From: Christiangramia sediminis
GTDB lineage: Bacteria; Bacteroidota; Bacteroidia; Flavobacteriales; Flavobacteriaceae
Assembly: GCF_020552705.1 (NCBI RefSeq)
Contig: NZ_JAJBZG010000001.1
Span: 372,001-436,000, forward strand
Reading direction: 5' to 3'
DNA length: 64,000 bases
The notes beneath the pieces are model-generated. The model was not told where the DNA came from. It worked only from the letters and a program-made list of their open reading frames with translations, and ran no database searches. Made by a program: the position numbers and the translations under genes. Position 1 is the stretch's first letter. Each line of letters begins with the position of its first letter. This document shows, piece by piece, positions 43,087-52,046 of the stretch.

Positions 43087-44817
43087 TTAGCCCAGTTTTA
43101 ATTCTTCTTTGATACGGGCAATTTTATCGCTTAATTTTTGATCTTCTGCAGCAAAATTTTCAATACTATCCAGATCTGTGTTTACACTAATATAGAATTT
43201 GATCTTAGGCTCAGTTCCACTTGGTCTCGCCGCGATCTTAGTTCCGTTTTCAGTATAATAAATAAGGACGTTGGATTTTGGAACATCTATTTGTTCTTCA
43301 GTATAGTTCTGTGTATTCTTTGCTATAGAAGTCTTATAATCTTCAACCAGGACAACTTTTTCACCATCAATCTGTTCCCATGGATTTTCTCTAAGATCTA
43401 TAAGCATTTGTTTTATTTCCTGTTCTCCCTGAATTCCTTTCTTAACCAAAGAAATAAGTTCCTCCCTGTAAAGTCCGTATTCAGTATAAAGTTCAAGTAG
43501 TTTTTCGTAGATAGATTTTCCTTCAGCTTTCATTTTTGCTGCGATCTCACAAGCGAGTAGGGTAGCGGTCACCGCATCTTTATCCCTCACAAAATCACCC
43601 ACCATATAGCCAAAACTTTCTTCCCCGCCACCAATAAAATCCAGTTCAGGATGATCTTTTATCAATTTTGCGATCCATTTAAAGCCGGTAAGCACTTCCA
43701 TATATTTAACGCCGAAATCTTCAGTAAGATTTTTAAGCATAGGGGTGGAGACAATGGTTGAGGCTACAAATTCTTTTCCTTTAATCTTACCTTCTTTTTT
43801 CCATTGATCTAAAAGGAACCAGGTCATCACGAGCATGGTCTGGTTTCCGTTCAGTAAAATCATTTCACCATCAAGGTCTCTAACCGCAACACCAAGTCGG
43901 TCACAATCGGGGTCTGTTCCAATTACGATATCAGCATTTTTAGATTCTGCAAGTTCCAAAGCCATTTTTAATGCTTCTGGTTCTTCAGGATTTGGAGATT
44001 TCACCGTTGGGAAATTACCATTGGGCTCTCTTTGTTCTTCAACAATATGAACATTGCTGAAGCCTGCTTTTTCCAGAACTTCAGGAACCATGGTGATAGA
44101 AGTTCCATGCAGAGAAGTGAAAACAATATTTAAATTTTCTCGTGCGGAAGCAGAATTATCAAAACTTCCATTTTTTACTGAAGCTTCAGCAAATGCTTTA
44201 TCTACCTTGGTATCTATTTTTTCAATTAAAGATTCGTTTGCTTTGAAATTTATGGCGGAATACTCCAGGGTATTAATGGTGTCCACCACTTCAGTATCCT
44301 GTGGTGGTACCAATTGACCTCCATCTTCCCAATAAACTTTGTATCCGTTATATTCAGGCGGATTATGACTTGCTGTAAGAACAATTCCACATTGACAGTC
44401 TAATTTCTTAACCGCAAAAGAAAGTTCTGGCGTAGGTCTTAATTCAGAAAATAAGAATACTTTAATTCCATTTGCTGAAAATACATCAGCTACTACCTGG
44501 GCCAGCTCCTGACTTTTATTTCTACAATCGTAAGCTATAGCTACTTTAATATCTTTATTAGGAAAGGATTTCTTCAGATAATCTGAAAGTCCCTGTGTGT
44601 TTTTTCCGAGGGTATATTTATTGATACGGTTAGTACCAACGCCCATTACTCCACGCATCCCACCGGTCCCAAATTCAGCATTCTTATAGAAGCTTTCTTC
44701 GAGTTCTTTAGGATTTTCAGCAATAAGCCTATTTATTTCAGACTTAGTGTCATTATCAAAAATATCGGTTAGCCATGCTTCGGCTTTCTGAAGAATTTCA
44801 GGTTTATAAGTAGCCAT
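43087..44817 (-). CDS. Phosphosugar mutase (phosphoglucomutase/phosphomannomutase family)
   Basis: 576 residues. Phosphoserine Ser150 in TASHNPPEYNGYKVY, early GTGGMRG substrate loop, metal-binding GTDPDCDRLG, sugar-binding GGGEESFGYM and C-terminal phosphate loop RPSGTEPKIKFY, all as in the alpha-D-phosphohexomutase superfamily. It interconverts hexose 1- and 6-phosphates; length matches the Bacteroidetes/Bacillus PgcA type. Follows the glycosyltransferase gene by 49 bases and precedes the ABC gene by 10. Confidence 0.95.
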   Translation of the reverse strand: MATYKPEILQKAEAWLTDIFDNDTKSEINRLIAENPKELEESFYKNAEFGTGGMRGVMGVGTNRINKYTLGKNTQGLSDYLKKSFPNKDIKVAIAYDCRNKSQELAQVVADVFSANGIKVFLFSELRPTPELSFAVKKLDCQCGIVLTASHNPPEYNGYKVYWEDGGQLVPPQDTEVVDTINTLEYSAINFKANESLIEKIDTKVDKAFAEASVKNGSFDNSASARENLNIVFTSLHGTSITMVPEVLEKAGFSNVHIVEEQREPNGNFPTVKSPNPEEPEALKMALELAESKNADIVIGTDPDCDRLGVAVRDLDGEMILLNGNQTMLVMTWFLLDQWKKEGKIKGKEFVASTIVSTPMLKNLTEDFGVKYMEVLTGFKWIAKLIKDHPELDFIGGGEESFGYMVGDFVRDKDAVTATLLACEIAAKMKAEGKSIYEKLLELYTEYGLYREELISLVKKGIQGEQEIKQMLIDLRENPWEQIDGEKVVLVEDYKTSIAKNTQNYTEEQIDVPKSNVLIYYTENGTKIAARPSGTEPKIKFYISVNTDLDSIENFAAEDQKLSDKIARIKEELKLG

Positions 44818-44866
44818 AATTTGATTGTTTTGCTTAGCAAAAATAATGATTAATCCTTGAAAGGGA

Positions 44867-45826
44867 CTAAATATTAGAAGTGGTTTTCTTTATAAGGTAC
44901 CGTTCTTTATCCCTTTTGGACCTCAAAATAAGTTCACCCAAAAATCCGGCAAGAAAAAACTGAGTACCAATAATCATCACTGCAAGAGAAATATAGAACC
45001 ATGGGTTATCTACAACAAGGATATTGGGCATTCCATGATATAATTTATAAAGTTTTGAAAGTCCTATCCATCCGGCGGAAATAAAACCAATAATAAACAT
45101 TAGCACTCCCAGTGAGCCGAATAGATGCATGGGTCTGCGACCAAATTTTGAGAGAAACCAAATACTGATTAGATCAAGAAAGCCGTAAATAAAGCGACTT
45201 GCTCCAAACTTAGTCTTACCGTATTTCCTGGCCTGATGCTGAACTTCTTTTTCGGTTATTTTGTAAAAACCGGCATTTTTGGCCAACACGGGGATATACC
45301 GGTGCATTTCACCATATACATCAATATTTTTTATTACTTCGTTTCGGTATGCTTTTAAACCACAATTGAAATCATGAAGTTTTACTCCGGAAGTTTTTCT
45401 TGCTGCCGCATTAAAGACTTTTGAGGGAAGGTTTTTAGTGATGACATTATCATATCGTTTCTTTTTCCAGCCTGAAACAAGATCATTACCTTCATTCACG
45501 ATCATATCATAGAGTTCAGGGATTTCTTCGGGATTGTCCTGAAGGTCAGCATCCATGGTTATAACCACATCTCCCTGAGCTTTTAAGAAGCCTGCATGAA
45601 GCGCCTGGGATTTTCCGTAGTTACGATTAAACCGGATGCCTTTTACGCGGTCATCATTTTCAGATAGAGATTCTATGGTTCGCCATGAAGCATCTGTACT
45701 GCCGTCATCTATAAATATGATCTCATAAGAAAAGGAATTGGACCGCAATACTTTTGCGATCCAATTATATAATTCTACCAGAGATTGTTCTTCGTTAAGA
45801 AGTGGTATTACAACCGATATCTGCAT
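44867..45826 (-). CDS. Glycosyltransferase family 2, polyprenyl-phosphate type with two C-terminal helices
   Basis: 319 residues. GT-A fold with SVVIPLLNEEQSL at the start, DDGSTDAS, the D-x-D metal site in TMDADLQDNPEEI and the NCGLKAYRNEV acceptor block. Two transmembrane helices follow at about 235-260 and 270-300. This architecture equals GtrB/ArnC/DPM-type enzymes that load a sugar onto undecaprenyl phosphate. Starts three bases after the DUF4199 gene and so is co-transcribed with it. Confidence 0.92.
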   Translation of the reverse strand: MQISVVIPLLNEEQSLVELYNWIAKVLRSNSFSYEIIFIDDGSTDASWRTIESLSENDDRVKGIRFNRNYGKSQALHAGFLKAQGDVVITMDADLQDNPEEIPELYDMIVNEGNDLVSGWKKKRYDNVITKNLPSKVFNAAARKTSGVKLHDFNCGLKAYRNEVIKNIDVYGEMHRYIPVLAKNAGFYKITEKEVQHQARKYGKTKFGASRFIYGFLDLISIWFLSKFGRRPMHLFGSLGVLMFIIGFISAGWIGLSKLYKLYHGMPNILVVDNPWFYISLAVMIIGTQFFLAGFLGELILRSKRDKERYLIKKTTSNI

Positions 45827-45829
45827 TTA

Positions 45830-46360
45830 TTATGCGTTTGTAGGATCTTTTTCTCTAAATATTAATGCAATTATAAGCCCAATAATGGAGAAAATTACCA
45901 GTTGAGAAGCAAAACTAATTCCAATATTTTTTAATGAAAATGTCTCTTGCTTCTGCATCTCAACCATAGCTTCATTGATTTGAGCCTCGGTCATTCCAAA
46001 ATTCTCGAACATGGCAGCTTGTTTTTCCATCGTAAGTTCCTTTAAAGTTTCAGCTGCTTCCGGATCTATTAAGTTGAATAAGATAAGACTAAAGATGGTT
46101 GCTATAAACAAGCCGATCAACACAGTTAAAAAATAAGATGAGAAAGCATTTTTAAAACTAAATAGGCTAGTGCTTGCTTCTTTTGATTTTTTAACTGCCA
46201 TAGTCCCTAATGCTAATATAAGAACTAAATTGATCACCATTAAATACCATTCTGTCATTAAAGAAATGTCGAAGGCATAAATAAGTACAGTAATAAGAAT
46301 TAATGCAATTCCTAAGTAAAGGCCATAACTGGTGGCAAGTTTTTTAGTTGATTTTTCCAT
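45830..46360 (-). CDS. DUF4199-family four-helix membrane protein
   Basis: 176 residues with four transmembrane helices (near 12-30, 35-53, 75-98 and 145-168) and a polar loop containing the EAMVEMQ region between helices 3 and 4. The pattern and position before a GT2 gene fit DUF4199, a Bacteroidetes membrane family without known function. First gene of the four-gene operon. TATATTTG (46405 to 46398, reading left) is a good -7 box about 35 bases before the start. Confidence 0.8.
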   Translation of the reverse strand: MEKSTKKLATSYGLYLGIALILITVLIYAFDISLMTEWYLMVINLVLILALGTMAVKKSKEASTSLFSFKNAFSSYFLTVLIGLFIATIFSLILFNLIDPEAAETLKELTMEKQAAMFENFGMTEAQINEAMVEMQKQETFSLKNIGISFASQLVIFSIIGLIIALIFREKDPTNA

Positions 46361-46450
46361 GGGTTAGTTTAGATTGATTAATTTAGCAGTTAGTTAACAA
46401 ATATAGCAAAACGTTACAATCTTAAATCATTAAAAAAATTATTGATTTTA

Positions 46451-46481
46451 TTTGTAGTTCAGGAGTTATTAATTAAATTTG
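46451..46481 (+). promoter_or_regulatory. Promoter of rpmE (Bacteroidetes -33/-7 type)
   Basis: TTTG at 46451-46454, a 19-base spacer and TAAATTTG at 46474-46481 match the phylum consensus TTTG-N19-TAnnTTTG exactly. The L31 ATG follows 27 bases later. Confidence 0.8.
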
Positions 46482-46508
46482 CACCTCCAAAATTAAAAGA
46501 TTAAAGCG

Positions 46509-46763
46509 ATGAAGCAGGGAATCCATCCGGAAAATTATAGACTAGTAGCTTTTAAAGATATGTCAAATGAAGACGTATTTATTACAAAATCTACTGCAAA
46601 GACAAAAGAAAGTATTGAAGTTGACGGAACTGAATACCCGTTGGTAAAACTGGAGATCTCCAGAACTTCTCACCCATACTACACAGGTCAGACTAAGCTT
46701 GTGGATAGTGCAGGTAGAATTGACAAGTTCAAGAACAAATACTCAAAATTCAAGAAGAAGTAA
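46509..46763 (+). CDS. rpmE: 50S ribosomal protein L31, type B (zinc-independent)
   Basis: 84 residues. MKQGIHPENYRLVAFKD and SHPYYTGQTKLVD with GRIDKFKNKY at the end are the L31 signature. It has no Cys at all, so it is the type that lacks the zinc ribbon; in many bacteria this form is favoured under zinc shortage. Driven by a strong consensus promoter, as expected for a ribosomal gene, and closed by a terminator. Confidence 0.97.
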   Translation: MKQGIHPENYRLVAFKDMSNEDVFITKSTAKTKESIEVDGTEYPLVKLEISRTSHPYYTGQTKLVDSAGRIDKFKNKYSKFKKK

Positions 46764-46787
46764 TTTCTTGTTGTTTTAATAAATATA

Positions 46788-46815
46788 TAAGCCGCTATTC
46801 AGCGGCTTTTTTTGT
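46788..46815 (+). terminator. Terminator after rpmE
   Basis: Stem AGCCGCT / AGCGGCT with loop ATTC, then a T7 run. Confidence 0.9.
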
Positions 46816-46876
46816 TATAGTTTTCTTATGAGAAATAGGTTGATGGGTTGTCACCTTACTCAGGACGGGATCAAAT

Positions 46877-46912
46877 AAAAAAAGGCTATCGAATTTTCGA
46901 TAGCCTTTTTTT
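46877..46912. terminator. Bidirectional terminator at the end of the TonB receptor gene
   Basis: Perfect stem GGCTATCGAA / TTCGATAGCC with A7 before and T7 after; it immediately follows the stop of the leftward receptor gene. Confidence 0.92.
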
Positions 46913-46913
46913 G

Positions 46914-49202
46914 CTAAATACTTATGTTAGCTGAAAATATAAGATTTCTACCTATATTAAAAATACCATCCTGTTTAAGTCTCGACAAGTGTGATATATA
47001 AGTTTTATTTAAAAGGTTTGTACCACTAAGATTCAGATCTAACTGAACGTTGTTGACTTTTAGTACTGTACCTATACCTGCTCCCAGAAGTGAGTAGCCA
47101 TTAGTTTCGGTTTCAAACCTTCCAGGATTATTTTGATCAAAAACATTCTTAAGTCTTACAAAGGTGTATTTTTCTGTAAAAGTATTTCCTCCTTCTAATT
47201 CTATCCTTAAGGTATTGGTTAAGGAATTTGCCGGAATAAGTGGTAGGTAACCACCGCTATTTAATTTACCGGTCACTGTTTCAAAACTACTTTCCAGGTG
47301 TAACCAGTCTAAAGGATGCGGATGAATATGTACCCCAATTTCTCCCCCGTATAAATTAGCATTAGCCTGCTCGTATTGAAAAACCGGTTCTTCCTCAATT
47401 GTCTGCCCTGTTGGATTTATATAAATATAATTATTGATATTGTTGGTGAAAGCATTTGCAAAAGCCTCAAAATGCTCATTTCTCCATTCTAATTCAAGAT
47501 CTACCTGAAAGTTCTGTTCATTCTCCAGGTCTGGATTACCAATTTCATAACGGTTGGCTCCATTGTGGTTTCCGTTCGAGGTTAGTTCAGAAAGATTAGG
47601 TGCACGAAAACCACTTGCAAGGTTAAGTCTTGCGATAAATTTTTGTTCGAAATGATATTTCGCCCCTAATGCGGCATTGATACTATTAAAACTTCTGTCT
47701 ATTCCTTCAATTATCTCAGCTTCTTCGGTTTGGAAGGTACTTGTTTCTAGATTCCTTGTATCAAATCTTAAACCACCCTGAAAGTCCCAGTTATCAAGGT
47801 GATAATGGGTAGTGGCAAAAATTCCAAAATCCAGTGTTTCCGCATCCGGTATTAAGATCTCTTCCCCAAAATTAGTATTGGTTTGATACATCCCCTGGAT
47901 ACCGGCAATAGTTTCAAAATTTCCTAATTTCGGAAGGTTATATTTTAGATTATAATTTATAGTTTCCAAATGCATTTCCAAGGCAGGTTCAACAGAGGCG
48001 TCAGCTTCTTCCGAATGTTCTTCTTCATGGTCTGCCTCCTCTTCATGTTCTTCATGTTCTTCGTGTCCTTCGTGATCATGATGTTCTTCGAACTCTTTGC
48101 GATCATTAAACTGATACCCCAGTTTGAAATCAATACTGGAATTAGGAAAATAAAATTTGTTATCCAGGCTTAATACATGGTTATCGATTTCCTGAAAGGG
48201 CAGCATAGGCTCTTTATCTTTAGACTGAAGACCTATTTCTTCCGGAATCCCAATTTCACTTCTATTGAAATTATATCTTAGATCGGCTTTATAATTTTTG
48301 TCCTGAAACCCTATTCCGGCTTTTAAATCTTTCTCATTAAACCTGGTATTGGTAACTCGAGTTTCATTCCCATCTTTATAGTCGCTATGTGCGGCATAAC
48401 TACCACGAGCCAGAAATTTTAATTTTTCACCTGAAGTTTTTGCCATTAAACTGGCCTGATATCCAAGGGTGTTACTAAAATAATCACTCTCTAATGCAGC
48501 ATTGGTTTCTCCGGCTTCAGCATATCTTTCAGGATTTAGATAAAGAACTCCTCCAATAGCATCGCTCCCATAAAGAAGAGAAGCAGGACCTTTTATAACT
48601 TCAACACTTCCTATACCTTTAGAGCTGATCCCCAGACCGTGCTCGTCTCCATATTGCTGGTTTTCCAGTCGAATCCCCTGGGTGTATACCAAAACTCTGT
48701 TGGAACTGAGTCCCCGAATTACCGGCTTTCCTATTCCTACACCTGTAGTTATGCTCTCTACTCCGGCAATTTGAGTAATCCCATCAGAAAGATTTATTGC
48801 ACCTTTCTTATTTAATTCTGAAATGCTCTGCCGTTCAACCTTCATCACATTCTCACTTTGAAGCTGATGAAAAGGCGTAGAAACAATTACTTCTTCCATT
48901 TCTATAGCAGAAGGGTTGAGATCTATATTAATGTCTTCAGAAGGGATTTTTACTTCACGATTAAGAGTAGTATAGCCTATAGAAGAAATAATGAGTTTGT
49001 AAGTTCCGTCAGGAATATTTCTAAGTGTAAATTTTCCGCTTTCATCACTCATGGTTCCTTTTTCCAGTTGAGGAAAGTAAACGCTTGCGCTAAAAACAGG
49101 TTCGCCAGAATTAGCATCTGTAATAGTTCCTGATAATTGATTCTGACTGTAAACAATAGTATTTACTGCTAATAGCAGTATAATTAACAATGTATTTCGC
49201 AT
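46914..49202 (-). CDS. TonB-dependent outer-membrane receptor with His-rich loop (likely metal uptake)
   Basis: 762 residues. Signal peptide ending near residue 19, a CarboxypepD_reg-like domain at about 23-100 (GTITDANSGEPVFSASVYFP), the plug (GVGIGKPVIRGLSSNRVLVY; GPASLLYGSDAIGGVL) and a beta-barrel ending in an aromatic-poor NLIFSANISI strand. Around residues 370-404 an extracellular loop is packed with His and Glu (EEHHDHEGHEEHEEHEEEAD), a pattern seen in zinc transporters such as ZnuD. It is downstream of a His-containing small exported protein. Zinc or another soft divalent metal is the likely cargo; this is inference. Confidence 0.9.
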   Translation of the reverse strand: MRNTLLIILLLAVNTIVYSQNQLSGTITDANSGEPVFSASVYFPQLEKGTMSDESGKFTLRNIPDGTYKLIISSIGYTTLNREVKIPSEDINIDLNPSAIEMEEVIVSTPFHQLQSENVMKVERQSISELNKKGAINLSDGITQIAGVESITTGVGIGKPVIRGLSSNRVLVYTQGIRLENQQYGDEHGLGISSKGIGSVEVIKGPASLLYGSDAIGGVLYLNPERYAEAGETNAALESDYFSNTLGYQASLMAKTSGEKLKFLARGSYAAHSDYKDGNETRVTNTRFNEKDLKAGIGFQDKNYKADLRYNFNRSEIGIPEEIGLQSKDKEPMLPFQEIDNHVLSLDNKFYFPNSSIDFKLGYQFNDRKEFEEHHDHEGHEEHEEHEEEADHEEEHSEEADASVEPALEMHLETINYNLKYNLPKLGNFETIAGIQGMYQTNTNFGEEILIPDAETLDFGIFATTHYHLDNWDFQGGLRFDTRNLETSTFQTEEAEIIEGIDRSFNSINAALGAKYHFEQKFIARLNLASGFRAPNLSELTSNGNHNGANRYEIGNPDLENEQNFQVDLELEWRNEHFEAFANAFTNNINNYIYINPTGQTIEEEPVFQYEQANANLYGGEIGVHIHPHPLDWLHLESSFETVTGKLNSGGYLPLIPANSLTNTLRIELEGGNTFTEKYTFVRLKNVFDQNNPGRFETETNGYSLLGAGIGTVLKVNNVQLDLNLSGTNLLNKTYISHLSRLKQDGIFNIGRNLIFSANISI

Positions 49203-49252
49203 TGGTAAATTTTAAATGATTTGTATTTTTTGCTTAATTAAAAAGTGGTGGA

Positions 49253-49570
49253 TTAAGCAAAAGATGGAGGGCCCCGGAGATAAAAATTAAGGGGTTCATA
49301 TTCATTTAAAAATTTATAGTAGTCAAATATTTCTTCCTGAGAATGCTCTTCGATTACCAGAAAATATTCAGGGAAATCGAGACTAAGTGCAGGATTCTTA
49401 TGAAATTTGTGAAGTTCACAATCTATAGACTTGGCATGATAATGATGTTCAGCGTAATTATCGCAAAGTTTATGACTGTGATCTGTGAAAATATGGGAAA
49501 AGCTAACTATAGGCGGAAGTAGGATAAGTACCGCTGTAAAAACAAAAAATATGTTTTTATATAGTTTCAC
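49253..49570 (-). CDS. Small His-rich exported protein of the TonB receptor operon
   Basis: 105 residues from a GTG at 49570, one base past the stop of the preceding gene. N-terminal signal peptide or anchor (NIFFVFTAVLILLPPIVSFS), then a His-rich segment (HIFTDHSHKL, YAEHHYHAKSID, ELHKFHKN) with two Cys that could bind metal ions. Ends in RGPPSFA. Similar short exported proteins commonly precede zinc/copper TonB receptors in Flavobacteria. No named family recognised. Confidence 0.72.
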   Translation of the reverse strand: MKLYKNIFFVFTAVLILLPPIVSFSHIFTDHSHKLCDNYAEHHYHAKSIDCELHKFHKNPALSLDFPEYFLVIEEHSQEEIFDYYKFLNEYEPLNFYLRGPPSFA

Positions 49571-49571
49571 T

Positions 49572-49877
49572 TTATATATTAAAGATTTTACCTAATCCTA
49601 GCCTGTGTAGCATTTTCTTTTCAAAAGCCCAGAAAAATTGAAACTGGCCAAAGATCCAGCCAAAACTCACTAATAGAACCTGATATATAGGAAATATAAG
49701 CAAGATTCTTAAGGCCCAATAAATTCCCCAGGCTGTATTTTCCTGAGTGATATTCAATAGTTCACATAGTGGACTGGCTAATTTAGCCGAAGACGAACCG
49801 GTAATTGCAAATACCAGAAAAATGATGAATAATTGCCAATTGGAATCTATTCCCCAGCGATCTTTCAATTTCTTCAT
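49572..49877 (-). CDS. DUF6787-type small membrane protein
   Basis: 101 residues, two to three hydrophobic segments (WQLFIIFLVFAITGSSSAKL and WALRILLIFPIYQVLLVSFG), ending in a basic FEKKMLHRLGLG. The start MKKLKDRWGI.SNWQ and the GSSSAKL region fit DUF6787, a family typically placed before TonB receptor genes. First gene of the three-gene leftward operon with the small His-rich protein and the receptor. Its promoter -7 box ends only four bases before the ATG. Confidence 0.72.
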   Translation of the reverse strand: MKKLKDRWGIDSNWQLFIIFLVFAITGSSSAKLASPLCELLNITQENTAWGIYWALRILLIFPIYQVLLVSFGWIFGQFQFFWAFEKKMLHRLGLGKIFNI

Positions 49878-49881
49878 GCTG

Positions 49882-49911
49882 CAAATATAAGGAATTGACT
49901 AAAGAATCAAA
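49882..49911 (-). promoter_or_regulatory. Promoter of the DUF6787-TonB operon, near-leaderless
   Basis: Reading leftward: TTTG (49911 to 49908), 18-base spacer, TATATTTG (49889 to 49882). The ATG follows at 49877, so the transcript should begin at or within a few bases of the start codon. It overlaps the stop codon of the upstream DUF6146 gene. Confidence 0.7.
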
Positions 49912-50335
49912 TCCTTGTAGGAACACTAAATCTTTGATTGTAATTTCTGCTGAAATAAACAAAATAATTATATAGCAAATAATTTACTTCATAACCATAA
50001 TCAATATTAGGGTCGTAATTGATTTCGTTTAGATAAAGTTCAGGATTATAGGTCATTGGCTGAGTAACTCTTTGATTGTATTCAGGAACAAGGAACCTAT
50101 TCTTATTTTCAAGATAATTTTGAGAATAAAAGCCTCTAGGTTTTGCAATTGAATTTATAAAAAGATTGAATCCAGGCTCGATAATTATAATCTCGTACTC
50201 AAGACTGTCATTCGCGATTCTTACGGTATCGTTCTCTGCATTTTTGATCTTATCTGAAGGGAAGTTTTTACCCCCTGAAGATCCACAGCCGTAAACAAAA
50301 AGGCCTAGTAATAATATGTAGATAATATTTTTCAT
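49907..50335 (-). CDS. DUF6146-type lipoprotein
   Basis: 142 residues; lipobox VYGC (Cys17). The mature part has NDSLEYEIIIIEPGFNLFI and a Tyr/Asn-rich C-terminal half ending in NYFVYFSRNYNQRFSVPTRI, a pattern I associate with DUF6146 in Flavobacteria. No catalytic motif. Lies 38 bases below the DUF937-like gene and may be co-transcribed with it. Function unknown. Confidence 0.68.
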   Translation of the reverse strand: MKNIIYILLLGLFVYGCGSSGGKNFPSDKIKNAENDTVRIANDSLEYEIIIIEPGFNLFINSIAKPRGFYSQNYLENKNRFLVPEYNQRVTQPMTYNPELYLNEINYDPNIDYGYEVNYLLYNYFVYFSRNYNQRFSVPTRI

Positions 50336-50373
50336 CTTAACTTTTTAAATTTATATCAAAAATCATTCCTGTC

Positions 50374-50940
50374 CTAACGTCCGCCAGCATAGCCGCCAAG
50401 TATACTGGGATCGTTATCGTCCCAGTTTTTATTTAATGCGATCTCTTCTCTGCTATCTATAATATTGGCATCATCCGGGTTTTTGATCAGAACCTTTACG
50501 AAATCCTCGTTGTATTTTGTGTCCAGGCCGCAAAGAGTTTTTGAAATATCCCTAGCCTCAGCATTTTTATTTTCTCTAATTTCTGAAATAATGATAGCAA
50601 TCACTGCTGCAGAAATATGAAGGATCATTTCAAAATTTACTTTATTAATTTCTAAAATTTGAGAAAAATCAAGTATGATTTTTTTCTCAGATGATTCTAG
50701 TAAAAGTTCCGTCTTCTCTTTACCAAAGTCAACAAGATTTTCATTTTCAATAAATTTGATAAGATCTTTTGGTTGTTCATTAAAGGTAAACTCCTTTTTC
50801 TCATAAATAGTGAGTAGGGCCGGGAGAGTAAAAATAAATGCTTGTTGAACTGTTCCAACATCGAGCTCAGTTATTTCCCTGCTTCTTTCCAAAAGCTTCT
50901 TACCAGTTTGAGTCCTGAATATATCCAGAATATTTGCCAT
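50374..50940 (-). CDS. DUF937-like cytoplasmic protein
   Basis: 188 residues, no signal peptide or membrane helix. The N-terminus (MANILDIFRTQTGKKLLERS then AFIFTLPALLTIYEKK) resembles DUF937/YidB-like proteins, which open with a short helix, a GKKL-type turn and a conserved A...alP.ll stretch. The middle is a helical, Glu/Lys-rich region, and the C-terminus is short and Gly-rich (SILGGYAGGR). Assignment is tentative. Upstream is the serA terminator, so it begins its own unit. Confidence 0.5.
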   Translation of the reverse strand: MANILDIFRTQTGKKLLERSREITELDVGTVQQAFIFTLPALLTIYEKKEFTFNEQPKDLIKFIENENLVDFGKEKTELLLESSEKKIILDFSQILEINKVNFEMILHISAAVIAIIISEIRENKNAEARDISKTLCGLDTKYNEDFVKVLIKNPDDANIIDSREEIALNKNWDDNDPSILGGYAGGR

Positions 50941-51011
50941 GTCTTAGTATTTTGGTAAACAAGCTTAAGTTAGCAAGTTTAAGCCTGGATTTTCCTAATG
51001 TAATAATAAAA

Positions 51012-51040
51012 AAAGCCGATGAATTTGTTTCACCGGCTTA
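51012..51040 (-). terminator. Terminator after serA
   Basis: Stem AAGCCG / CGGCTT with inner TGAA / TTCA, followed on the minus strand by a T-run. Closes the acyl-CoA reductase-serC-serA transcript. Confidence 0.8.
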
Positions 51041-51059
51041 AGTTAGTACATAAAAAAAA

Positions 51060-52022
51060 TTATGCTTTTTCTTTTTTAAGGATGGAAATGATCTGTTCAG
51101 CCAGTTCAACTCCAATCCGTTCCTGTGCTTCATTAGTCGCAGCACCAATATGCGGGCTTAATGAAATACTCTCATTCATAAGTAGTTTGATCGCAGGATT
51201 AGGCTCATTTTCATAAGTGTCCAAAGCGGCAAATGAAACTTTACCACTTTCTATCGCGGCCAATAGAGCTTCTTCATCTATGACTCCACCACGAGCAGCA
51301 TTAATAATTCCAACACCATCTTTCATTTTTTCAAATTCATTGGCACCTATAATTGGTTTGCCCTGTGCAGGAACATGTAAGGTGATAAAATCTGAATCTT
51401 TAATAAGCATATCTACAGGTTCCGTCTTAATTGGAATCTTTATACTTTGATCATTATAGAACTCCAGAGTTATTTCAGCTTCACCAACATTTTGATCACT
51501 GGCGATCACTCTCATTCCTACTCCCAGGGCTATTTTGGCTACTTCCCGACCAATCCTTCCGAAACCAATAATACCAAGGGTTTTTCCTCTAAGTTCAACT
51601 CCGCCGGCATATGCTTCTTTAAGTTCTTTAAATTTTGAATCTCCTTCTAAAGGCATGTTTCGGTTTGAATCATGCAATTTGCGGACTCCACCAAATAGGT
51701 GAGCAAACACCAGTTCTGCAACAGAACTTGAAGATGCAGCGGGAGTATTAATAACAGCAATACCTTTACTTCGGGCGTATTCCACATCAATATTATCCAT
51801 CCCAACGCCACCACGACCTATCACTTTTAAATGGATACAATTATCAATAATATCTTTTCTTACCTTGGTTGCACTTCTAACGAGAAGTACGCTAATAGCA
51901 TTTTCATTCAAATAATCCTTGAGCTGTTCCTGAGCTACTTTTTTTACAATGACTTCAAAACCGGCATTCTTAAGAGTGTCGATTCCACTTTGCGAAATAC
52001 CATCATTAGCTAATACTTTCAT
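51060..52022 (-). CDS. serA: D-3-phosphoglycerate dehydrogenase (short form without ACT domain)
   Basis: 320 residues. D-2-hydroxyacid dehydrogenase fold: IGFGRIGREVAKIA (NAD-binding), NAARGGVIDEEAL with the catalytic Arg block, and SPHIGAATNEAQ with the catalytic His. No C-terminal ACT domain, so no classical serine feedback site. Together with serC 24 bases upstream, it makes 3-phosphohydroxypyruvate and then phosphoserine. The pairing with serC makes the phosphoglycerate role firm, though the fold alone would allow other 2-hydroxyacids. serB is not in the window. Confidence 0.92.
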   Translation of the reverse strand: MKVLANDGISQSGIDTLKNAGFEVIVKKVAQEQLKDYLNENAISVLLVRSATKVRKDIIDNCIHLKVIGRGGVGMDNIDVEYARSKGIAVINTPAASSSSVAELVFAHLFGGVRKLHDSNRNMPLEGDSKFKELKEAYAGGVELRGKTLGIIGFGRIGREVAKIALGVGMRVIASDQNVGEAEITLEFYNDQSIKIPIKTEPVDMLIKDSDFITLHVPAQGKPIIGANEFEKMKDGVGIINAARGGVIDEEALLAAIESGKVSFAALDTYENEPNPAIKLLMNESISLSPHIGAATNEAQERIGVELAEQIISILKKEKA

Positions 52023-52046
52023 TTTAAAAATGATCTATAATTAGTT

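Noticed and set aside
43138-43500. 120-codon plus-strand frame inside the phosphosugar mutase gene
   Set aside because: Shadow of a strongly conserved gene; no signal or domain.
47990-48090. Near-repeats (ttcttc/atgttc) in the TonB receptor gene as a possible microsatellite or phase-variation site
   Set aside because: They encode the His/Glu loop in frame; no uniform repeat unit that would cause frameshifts.
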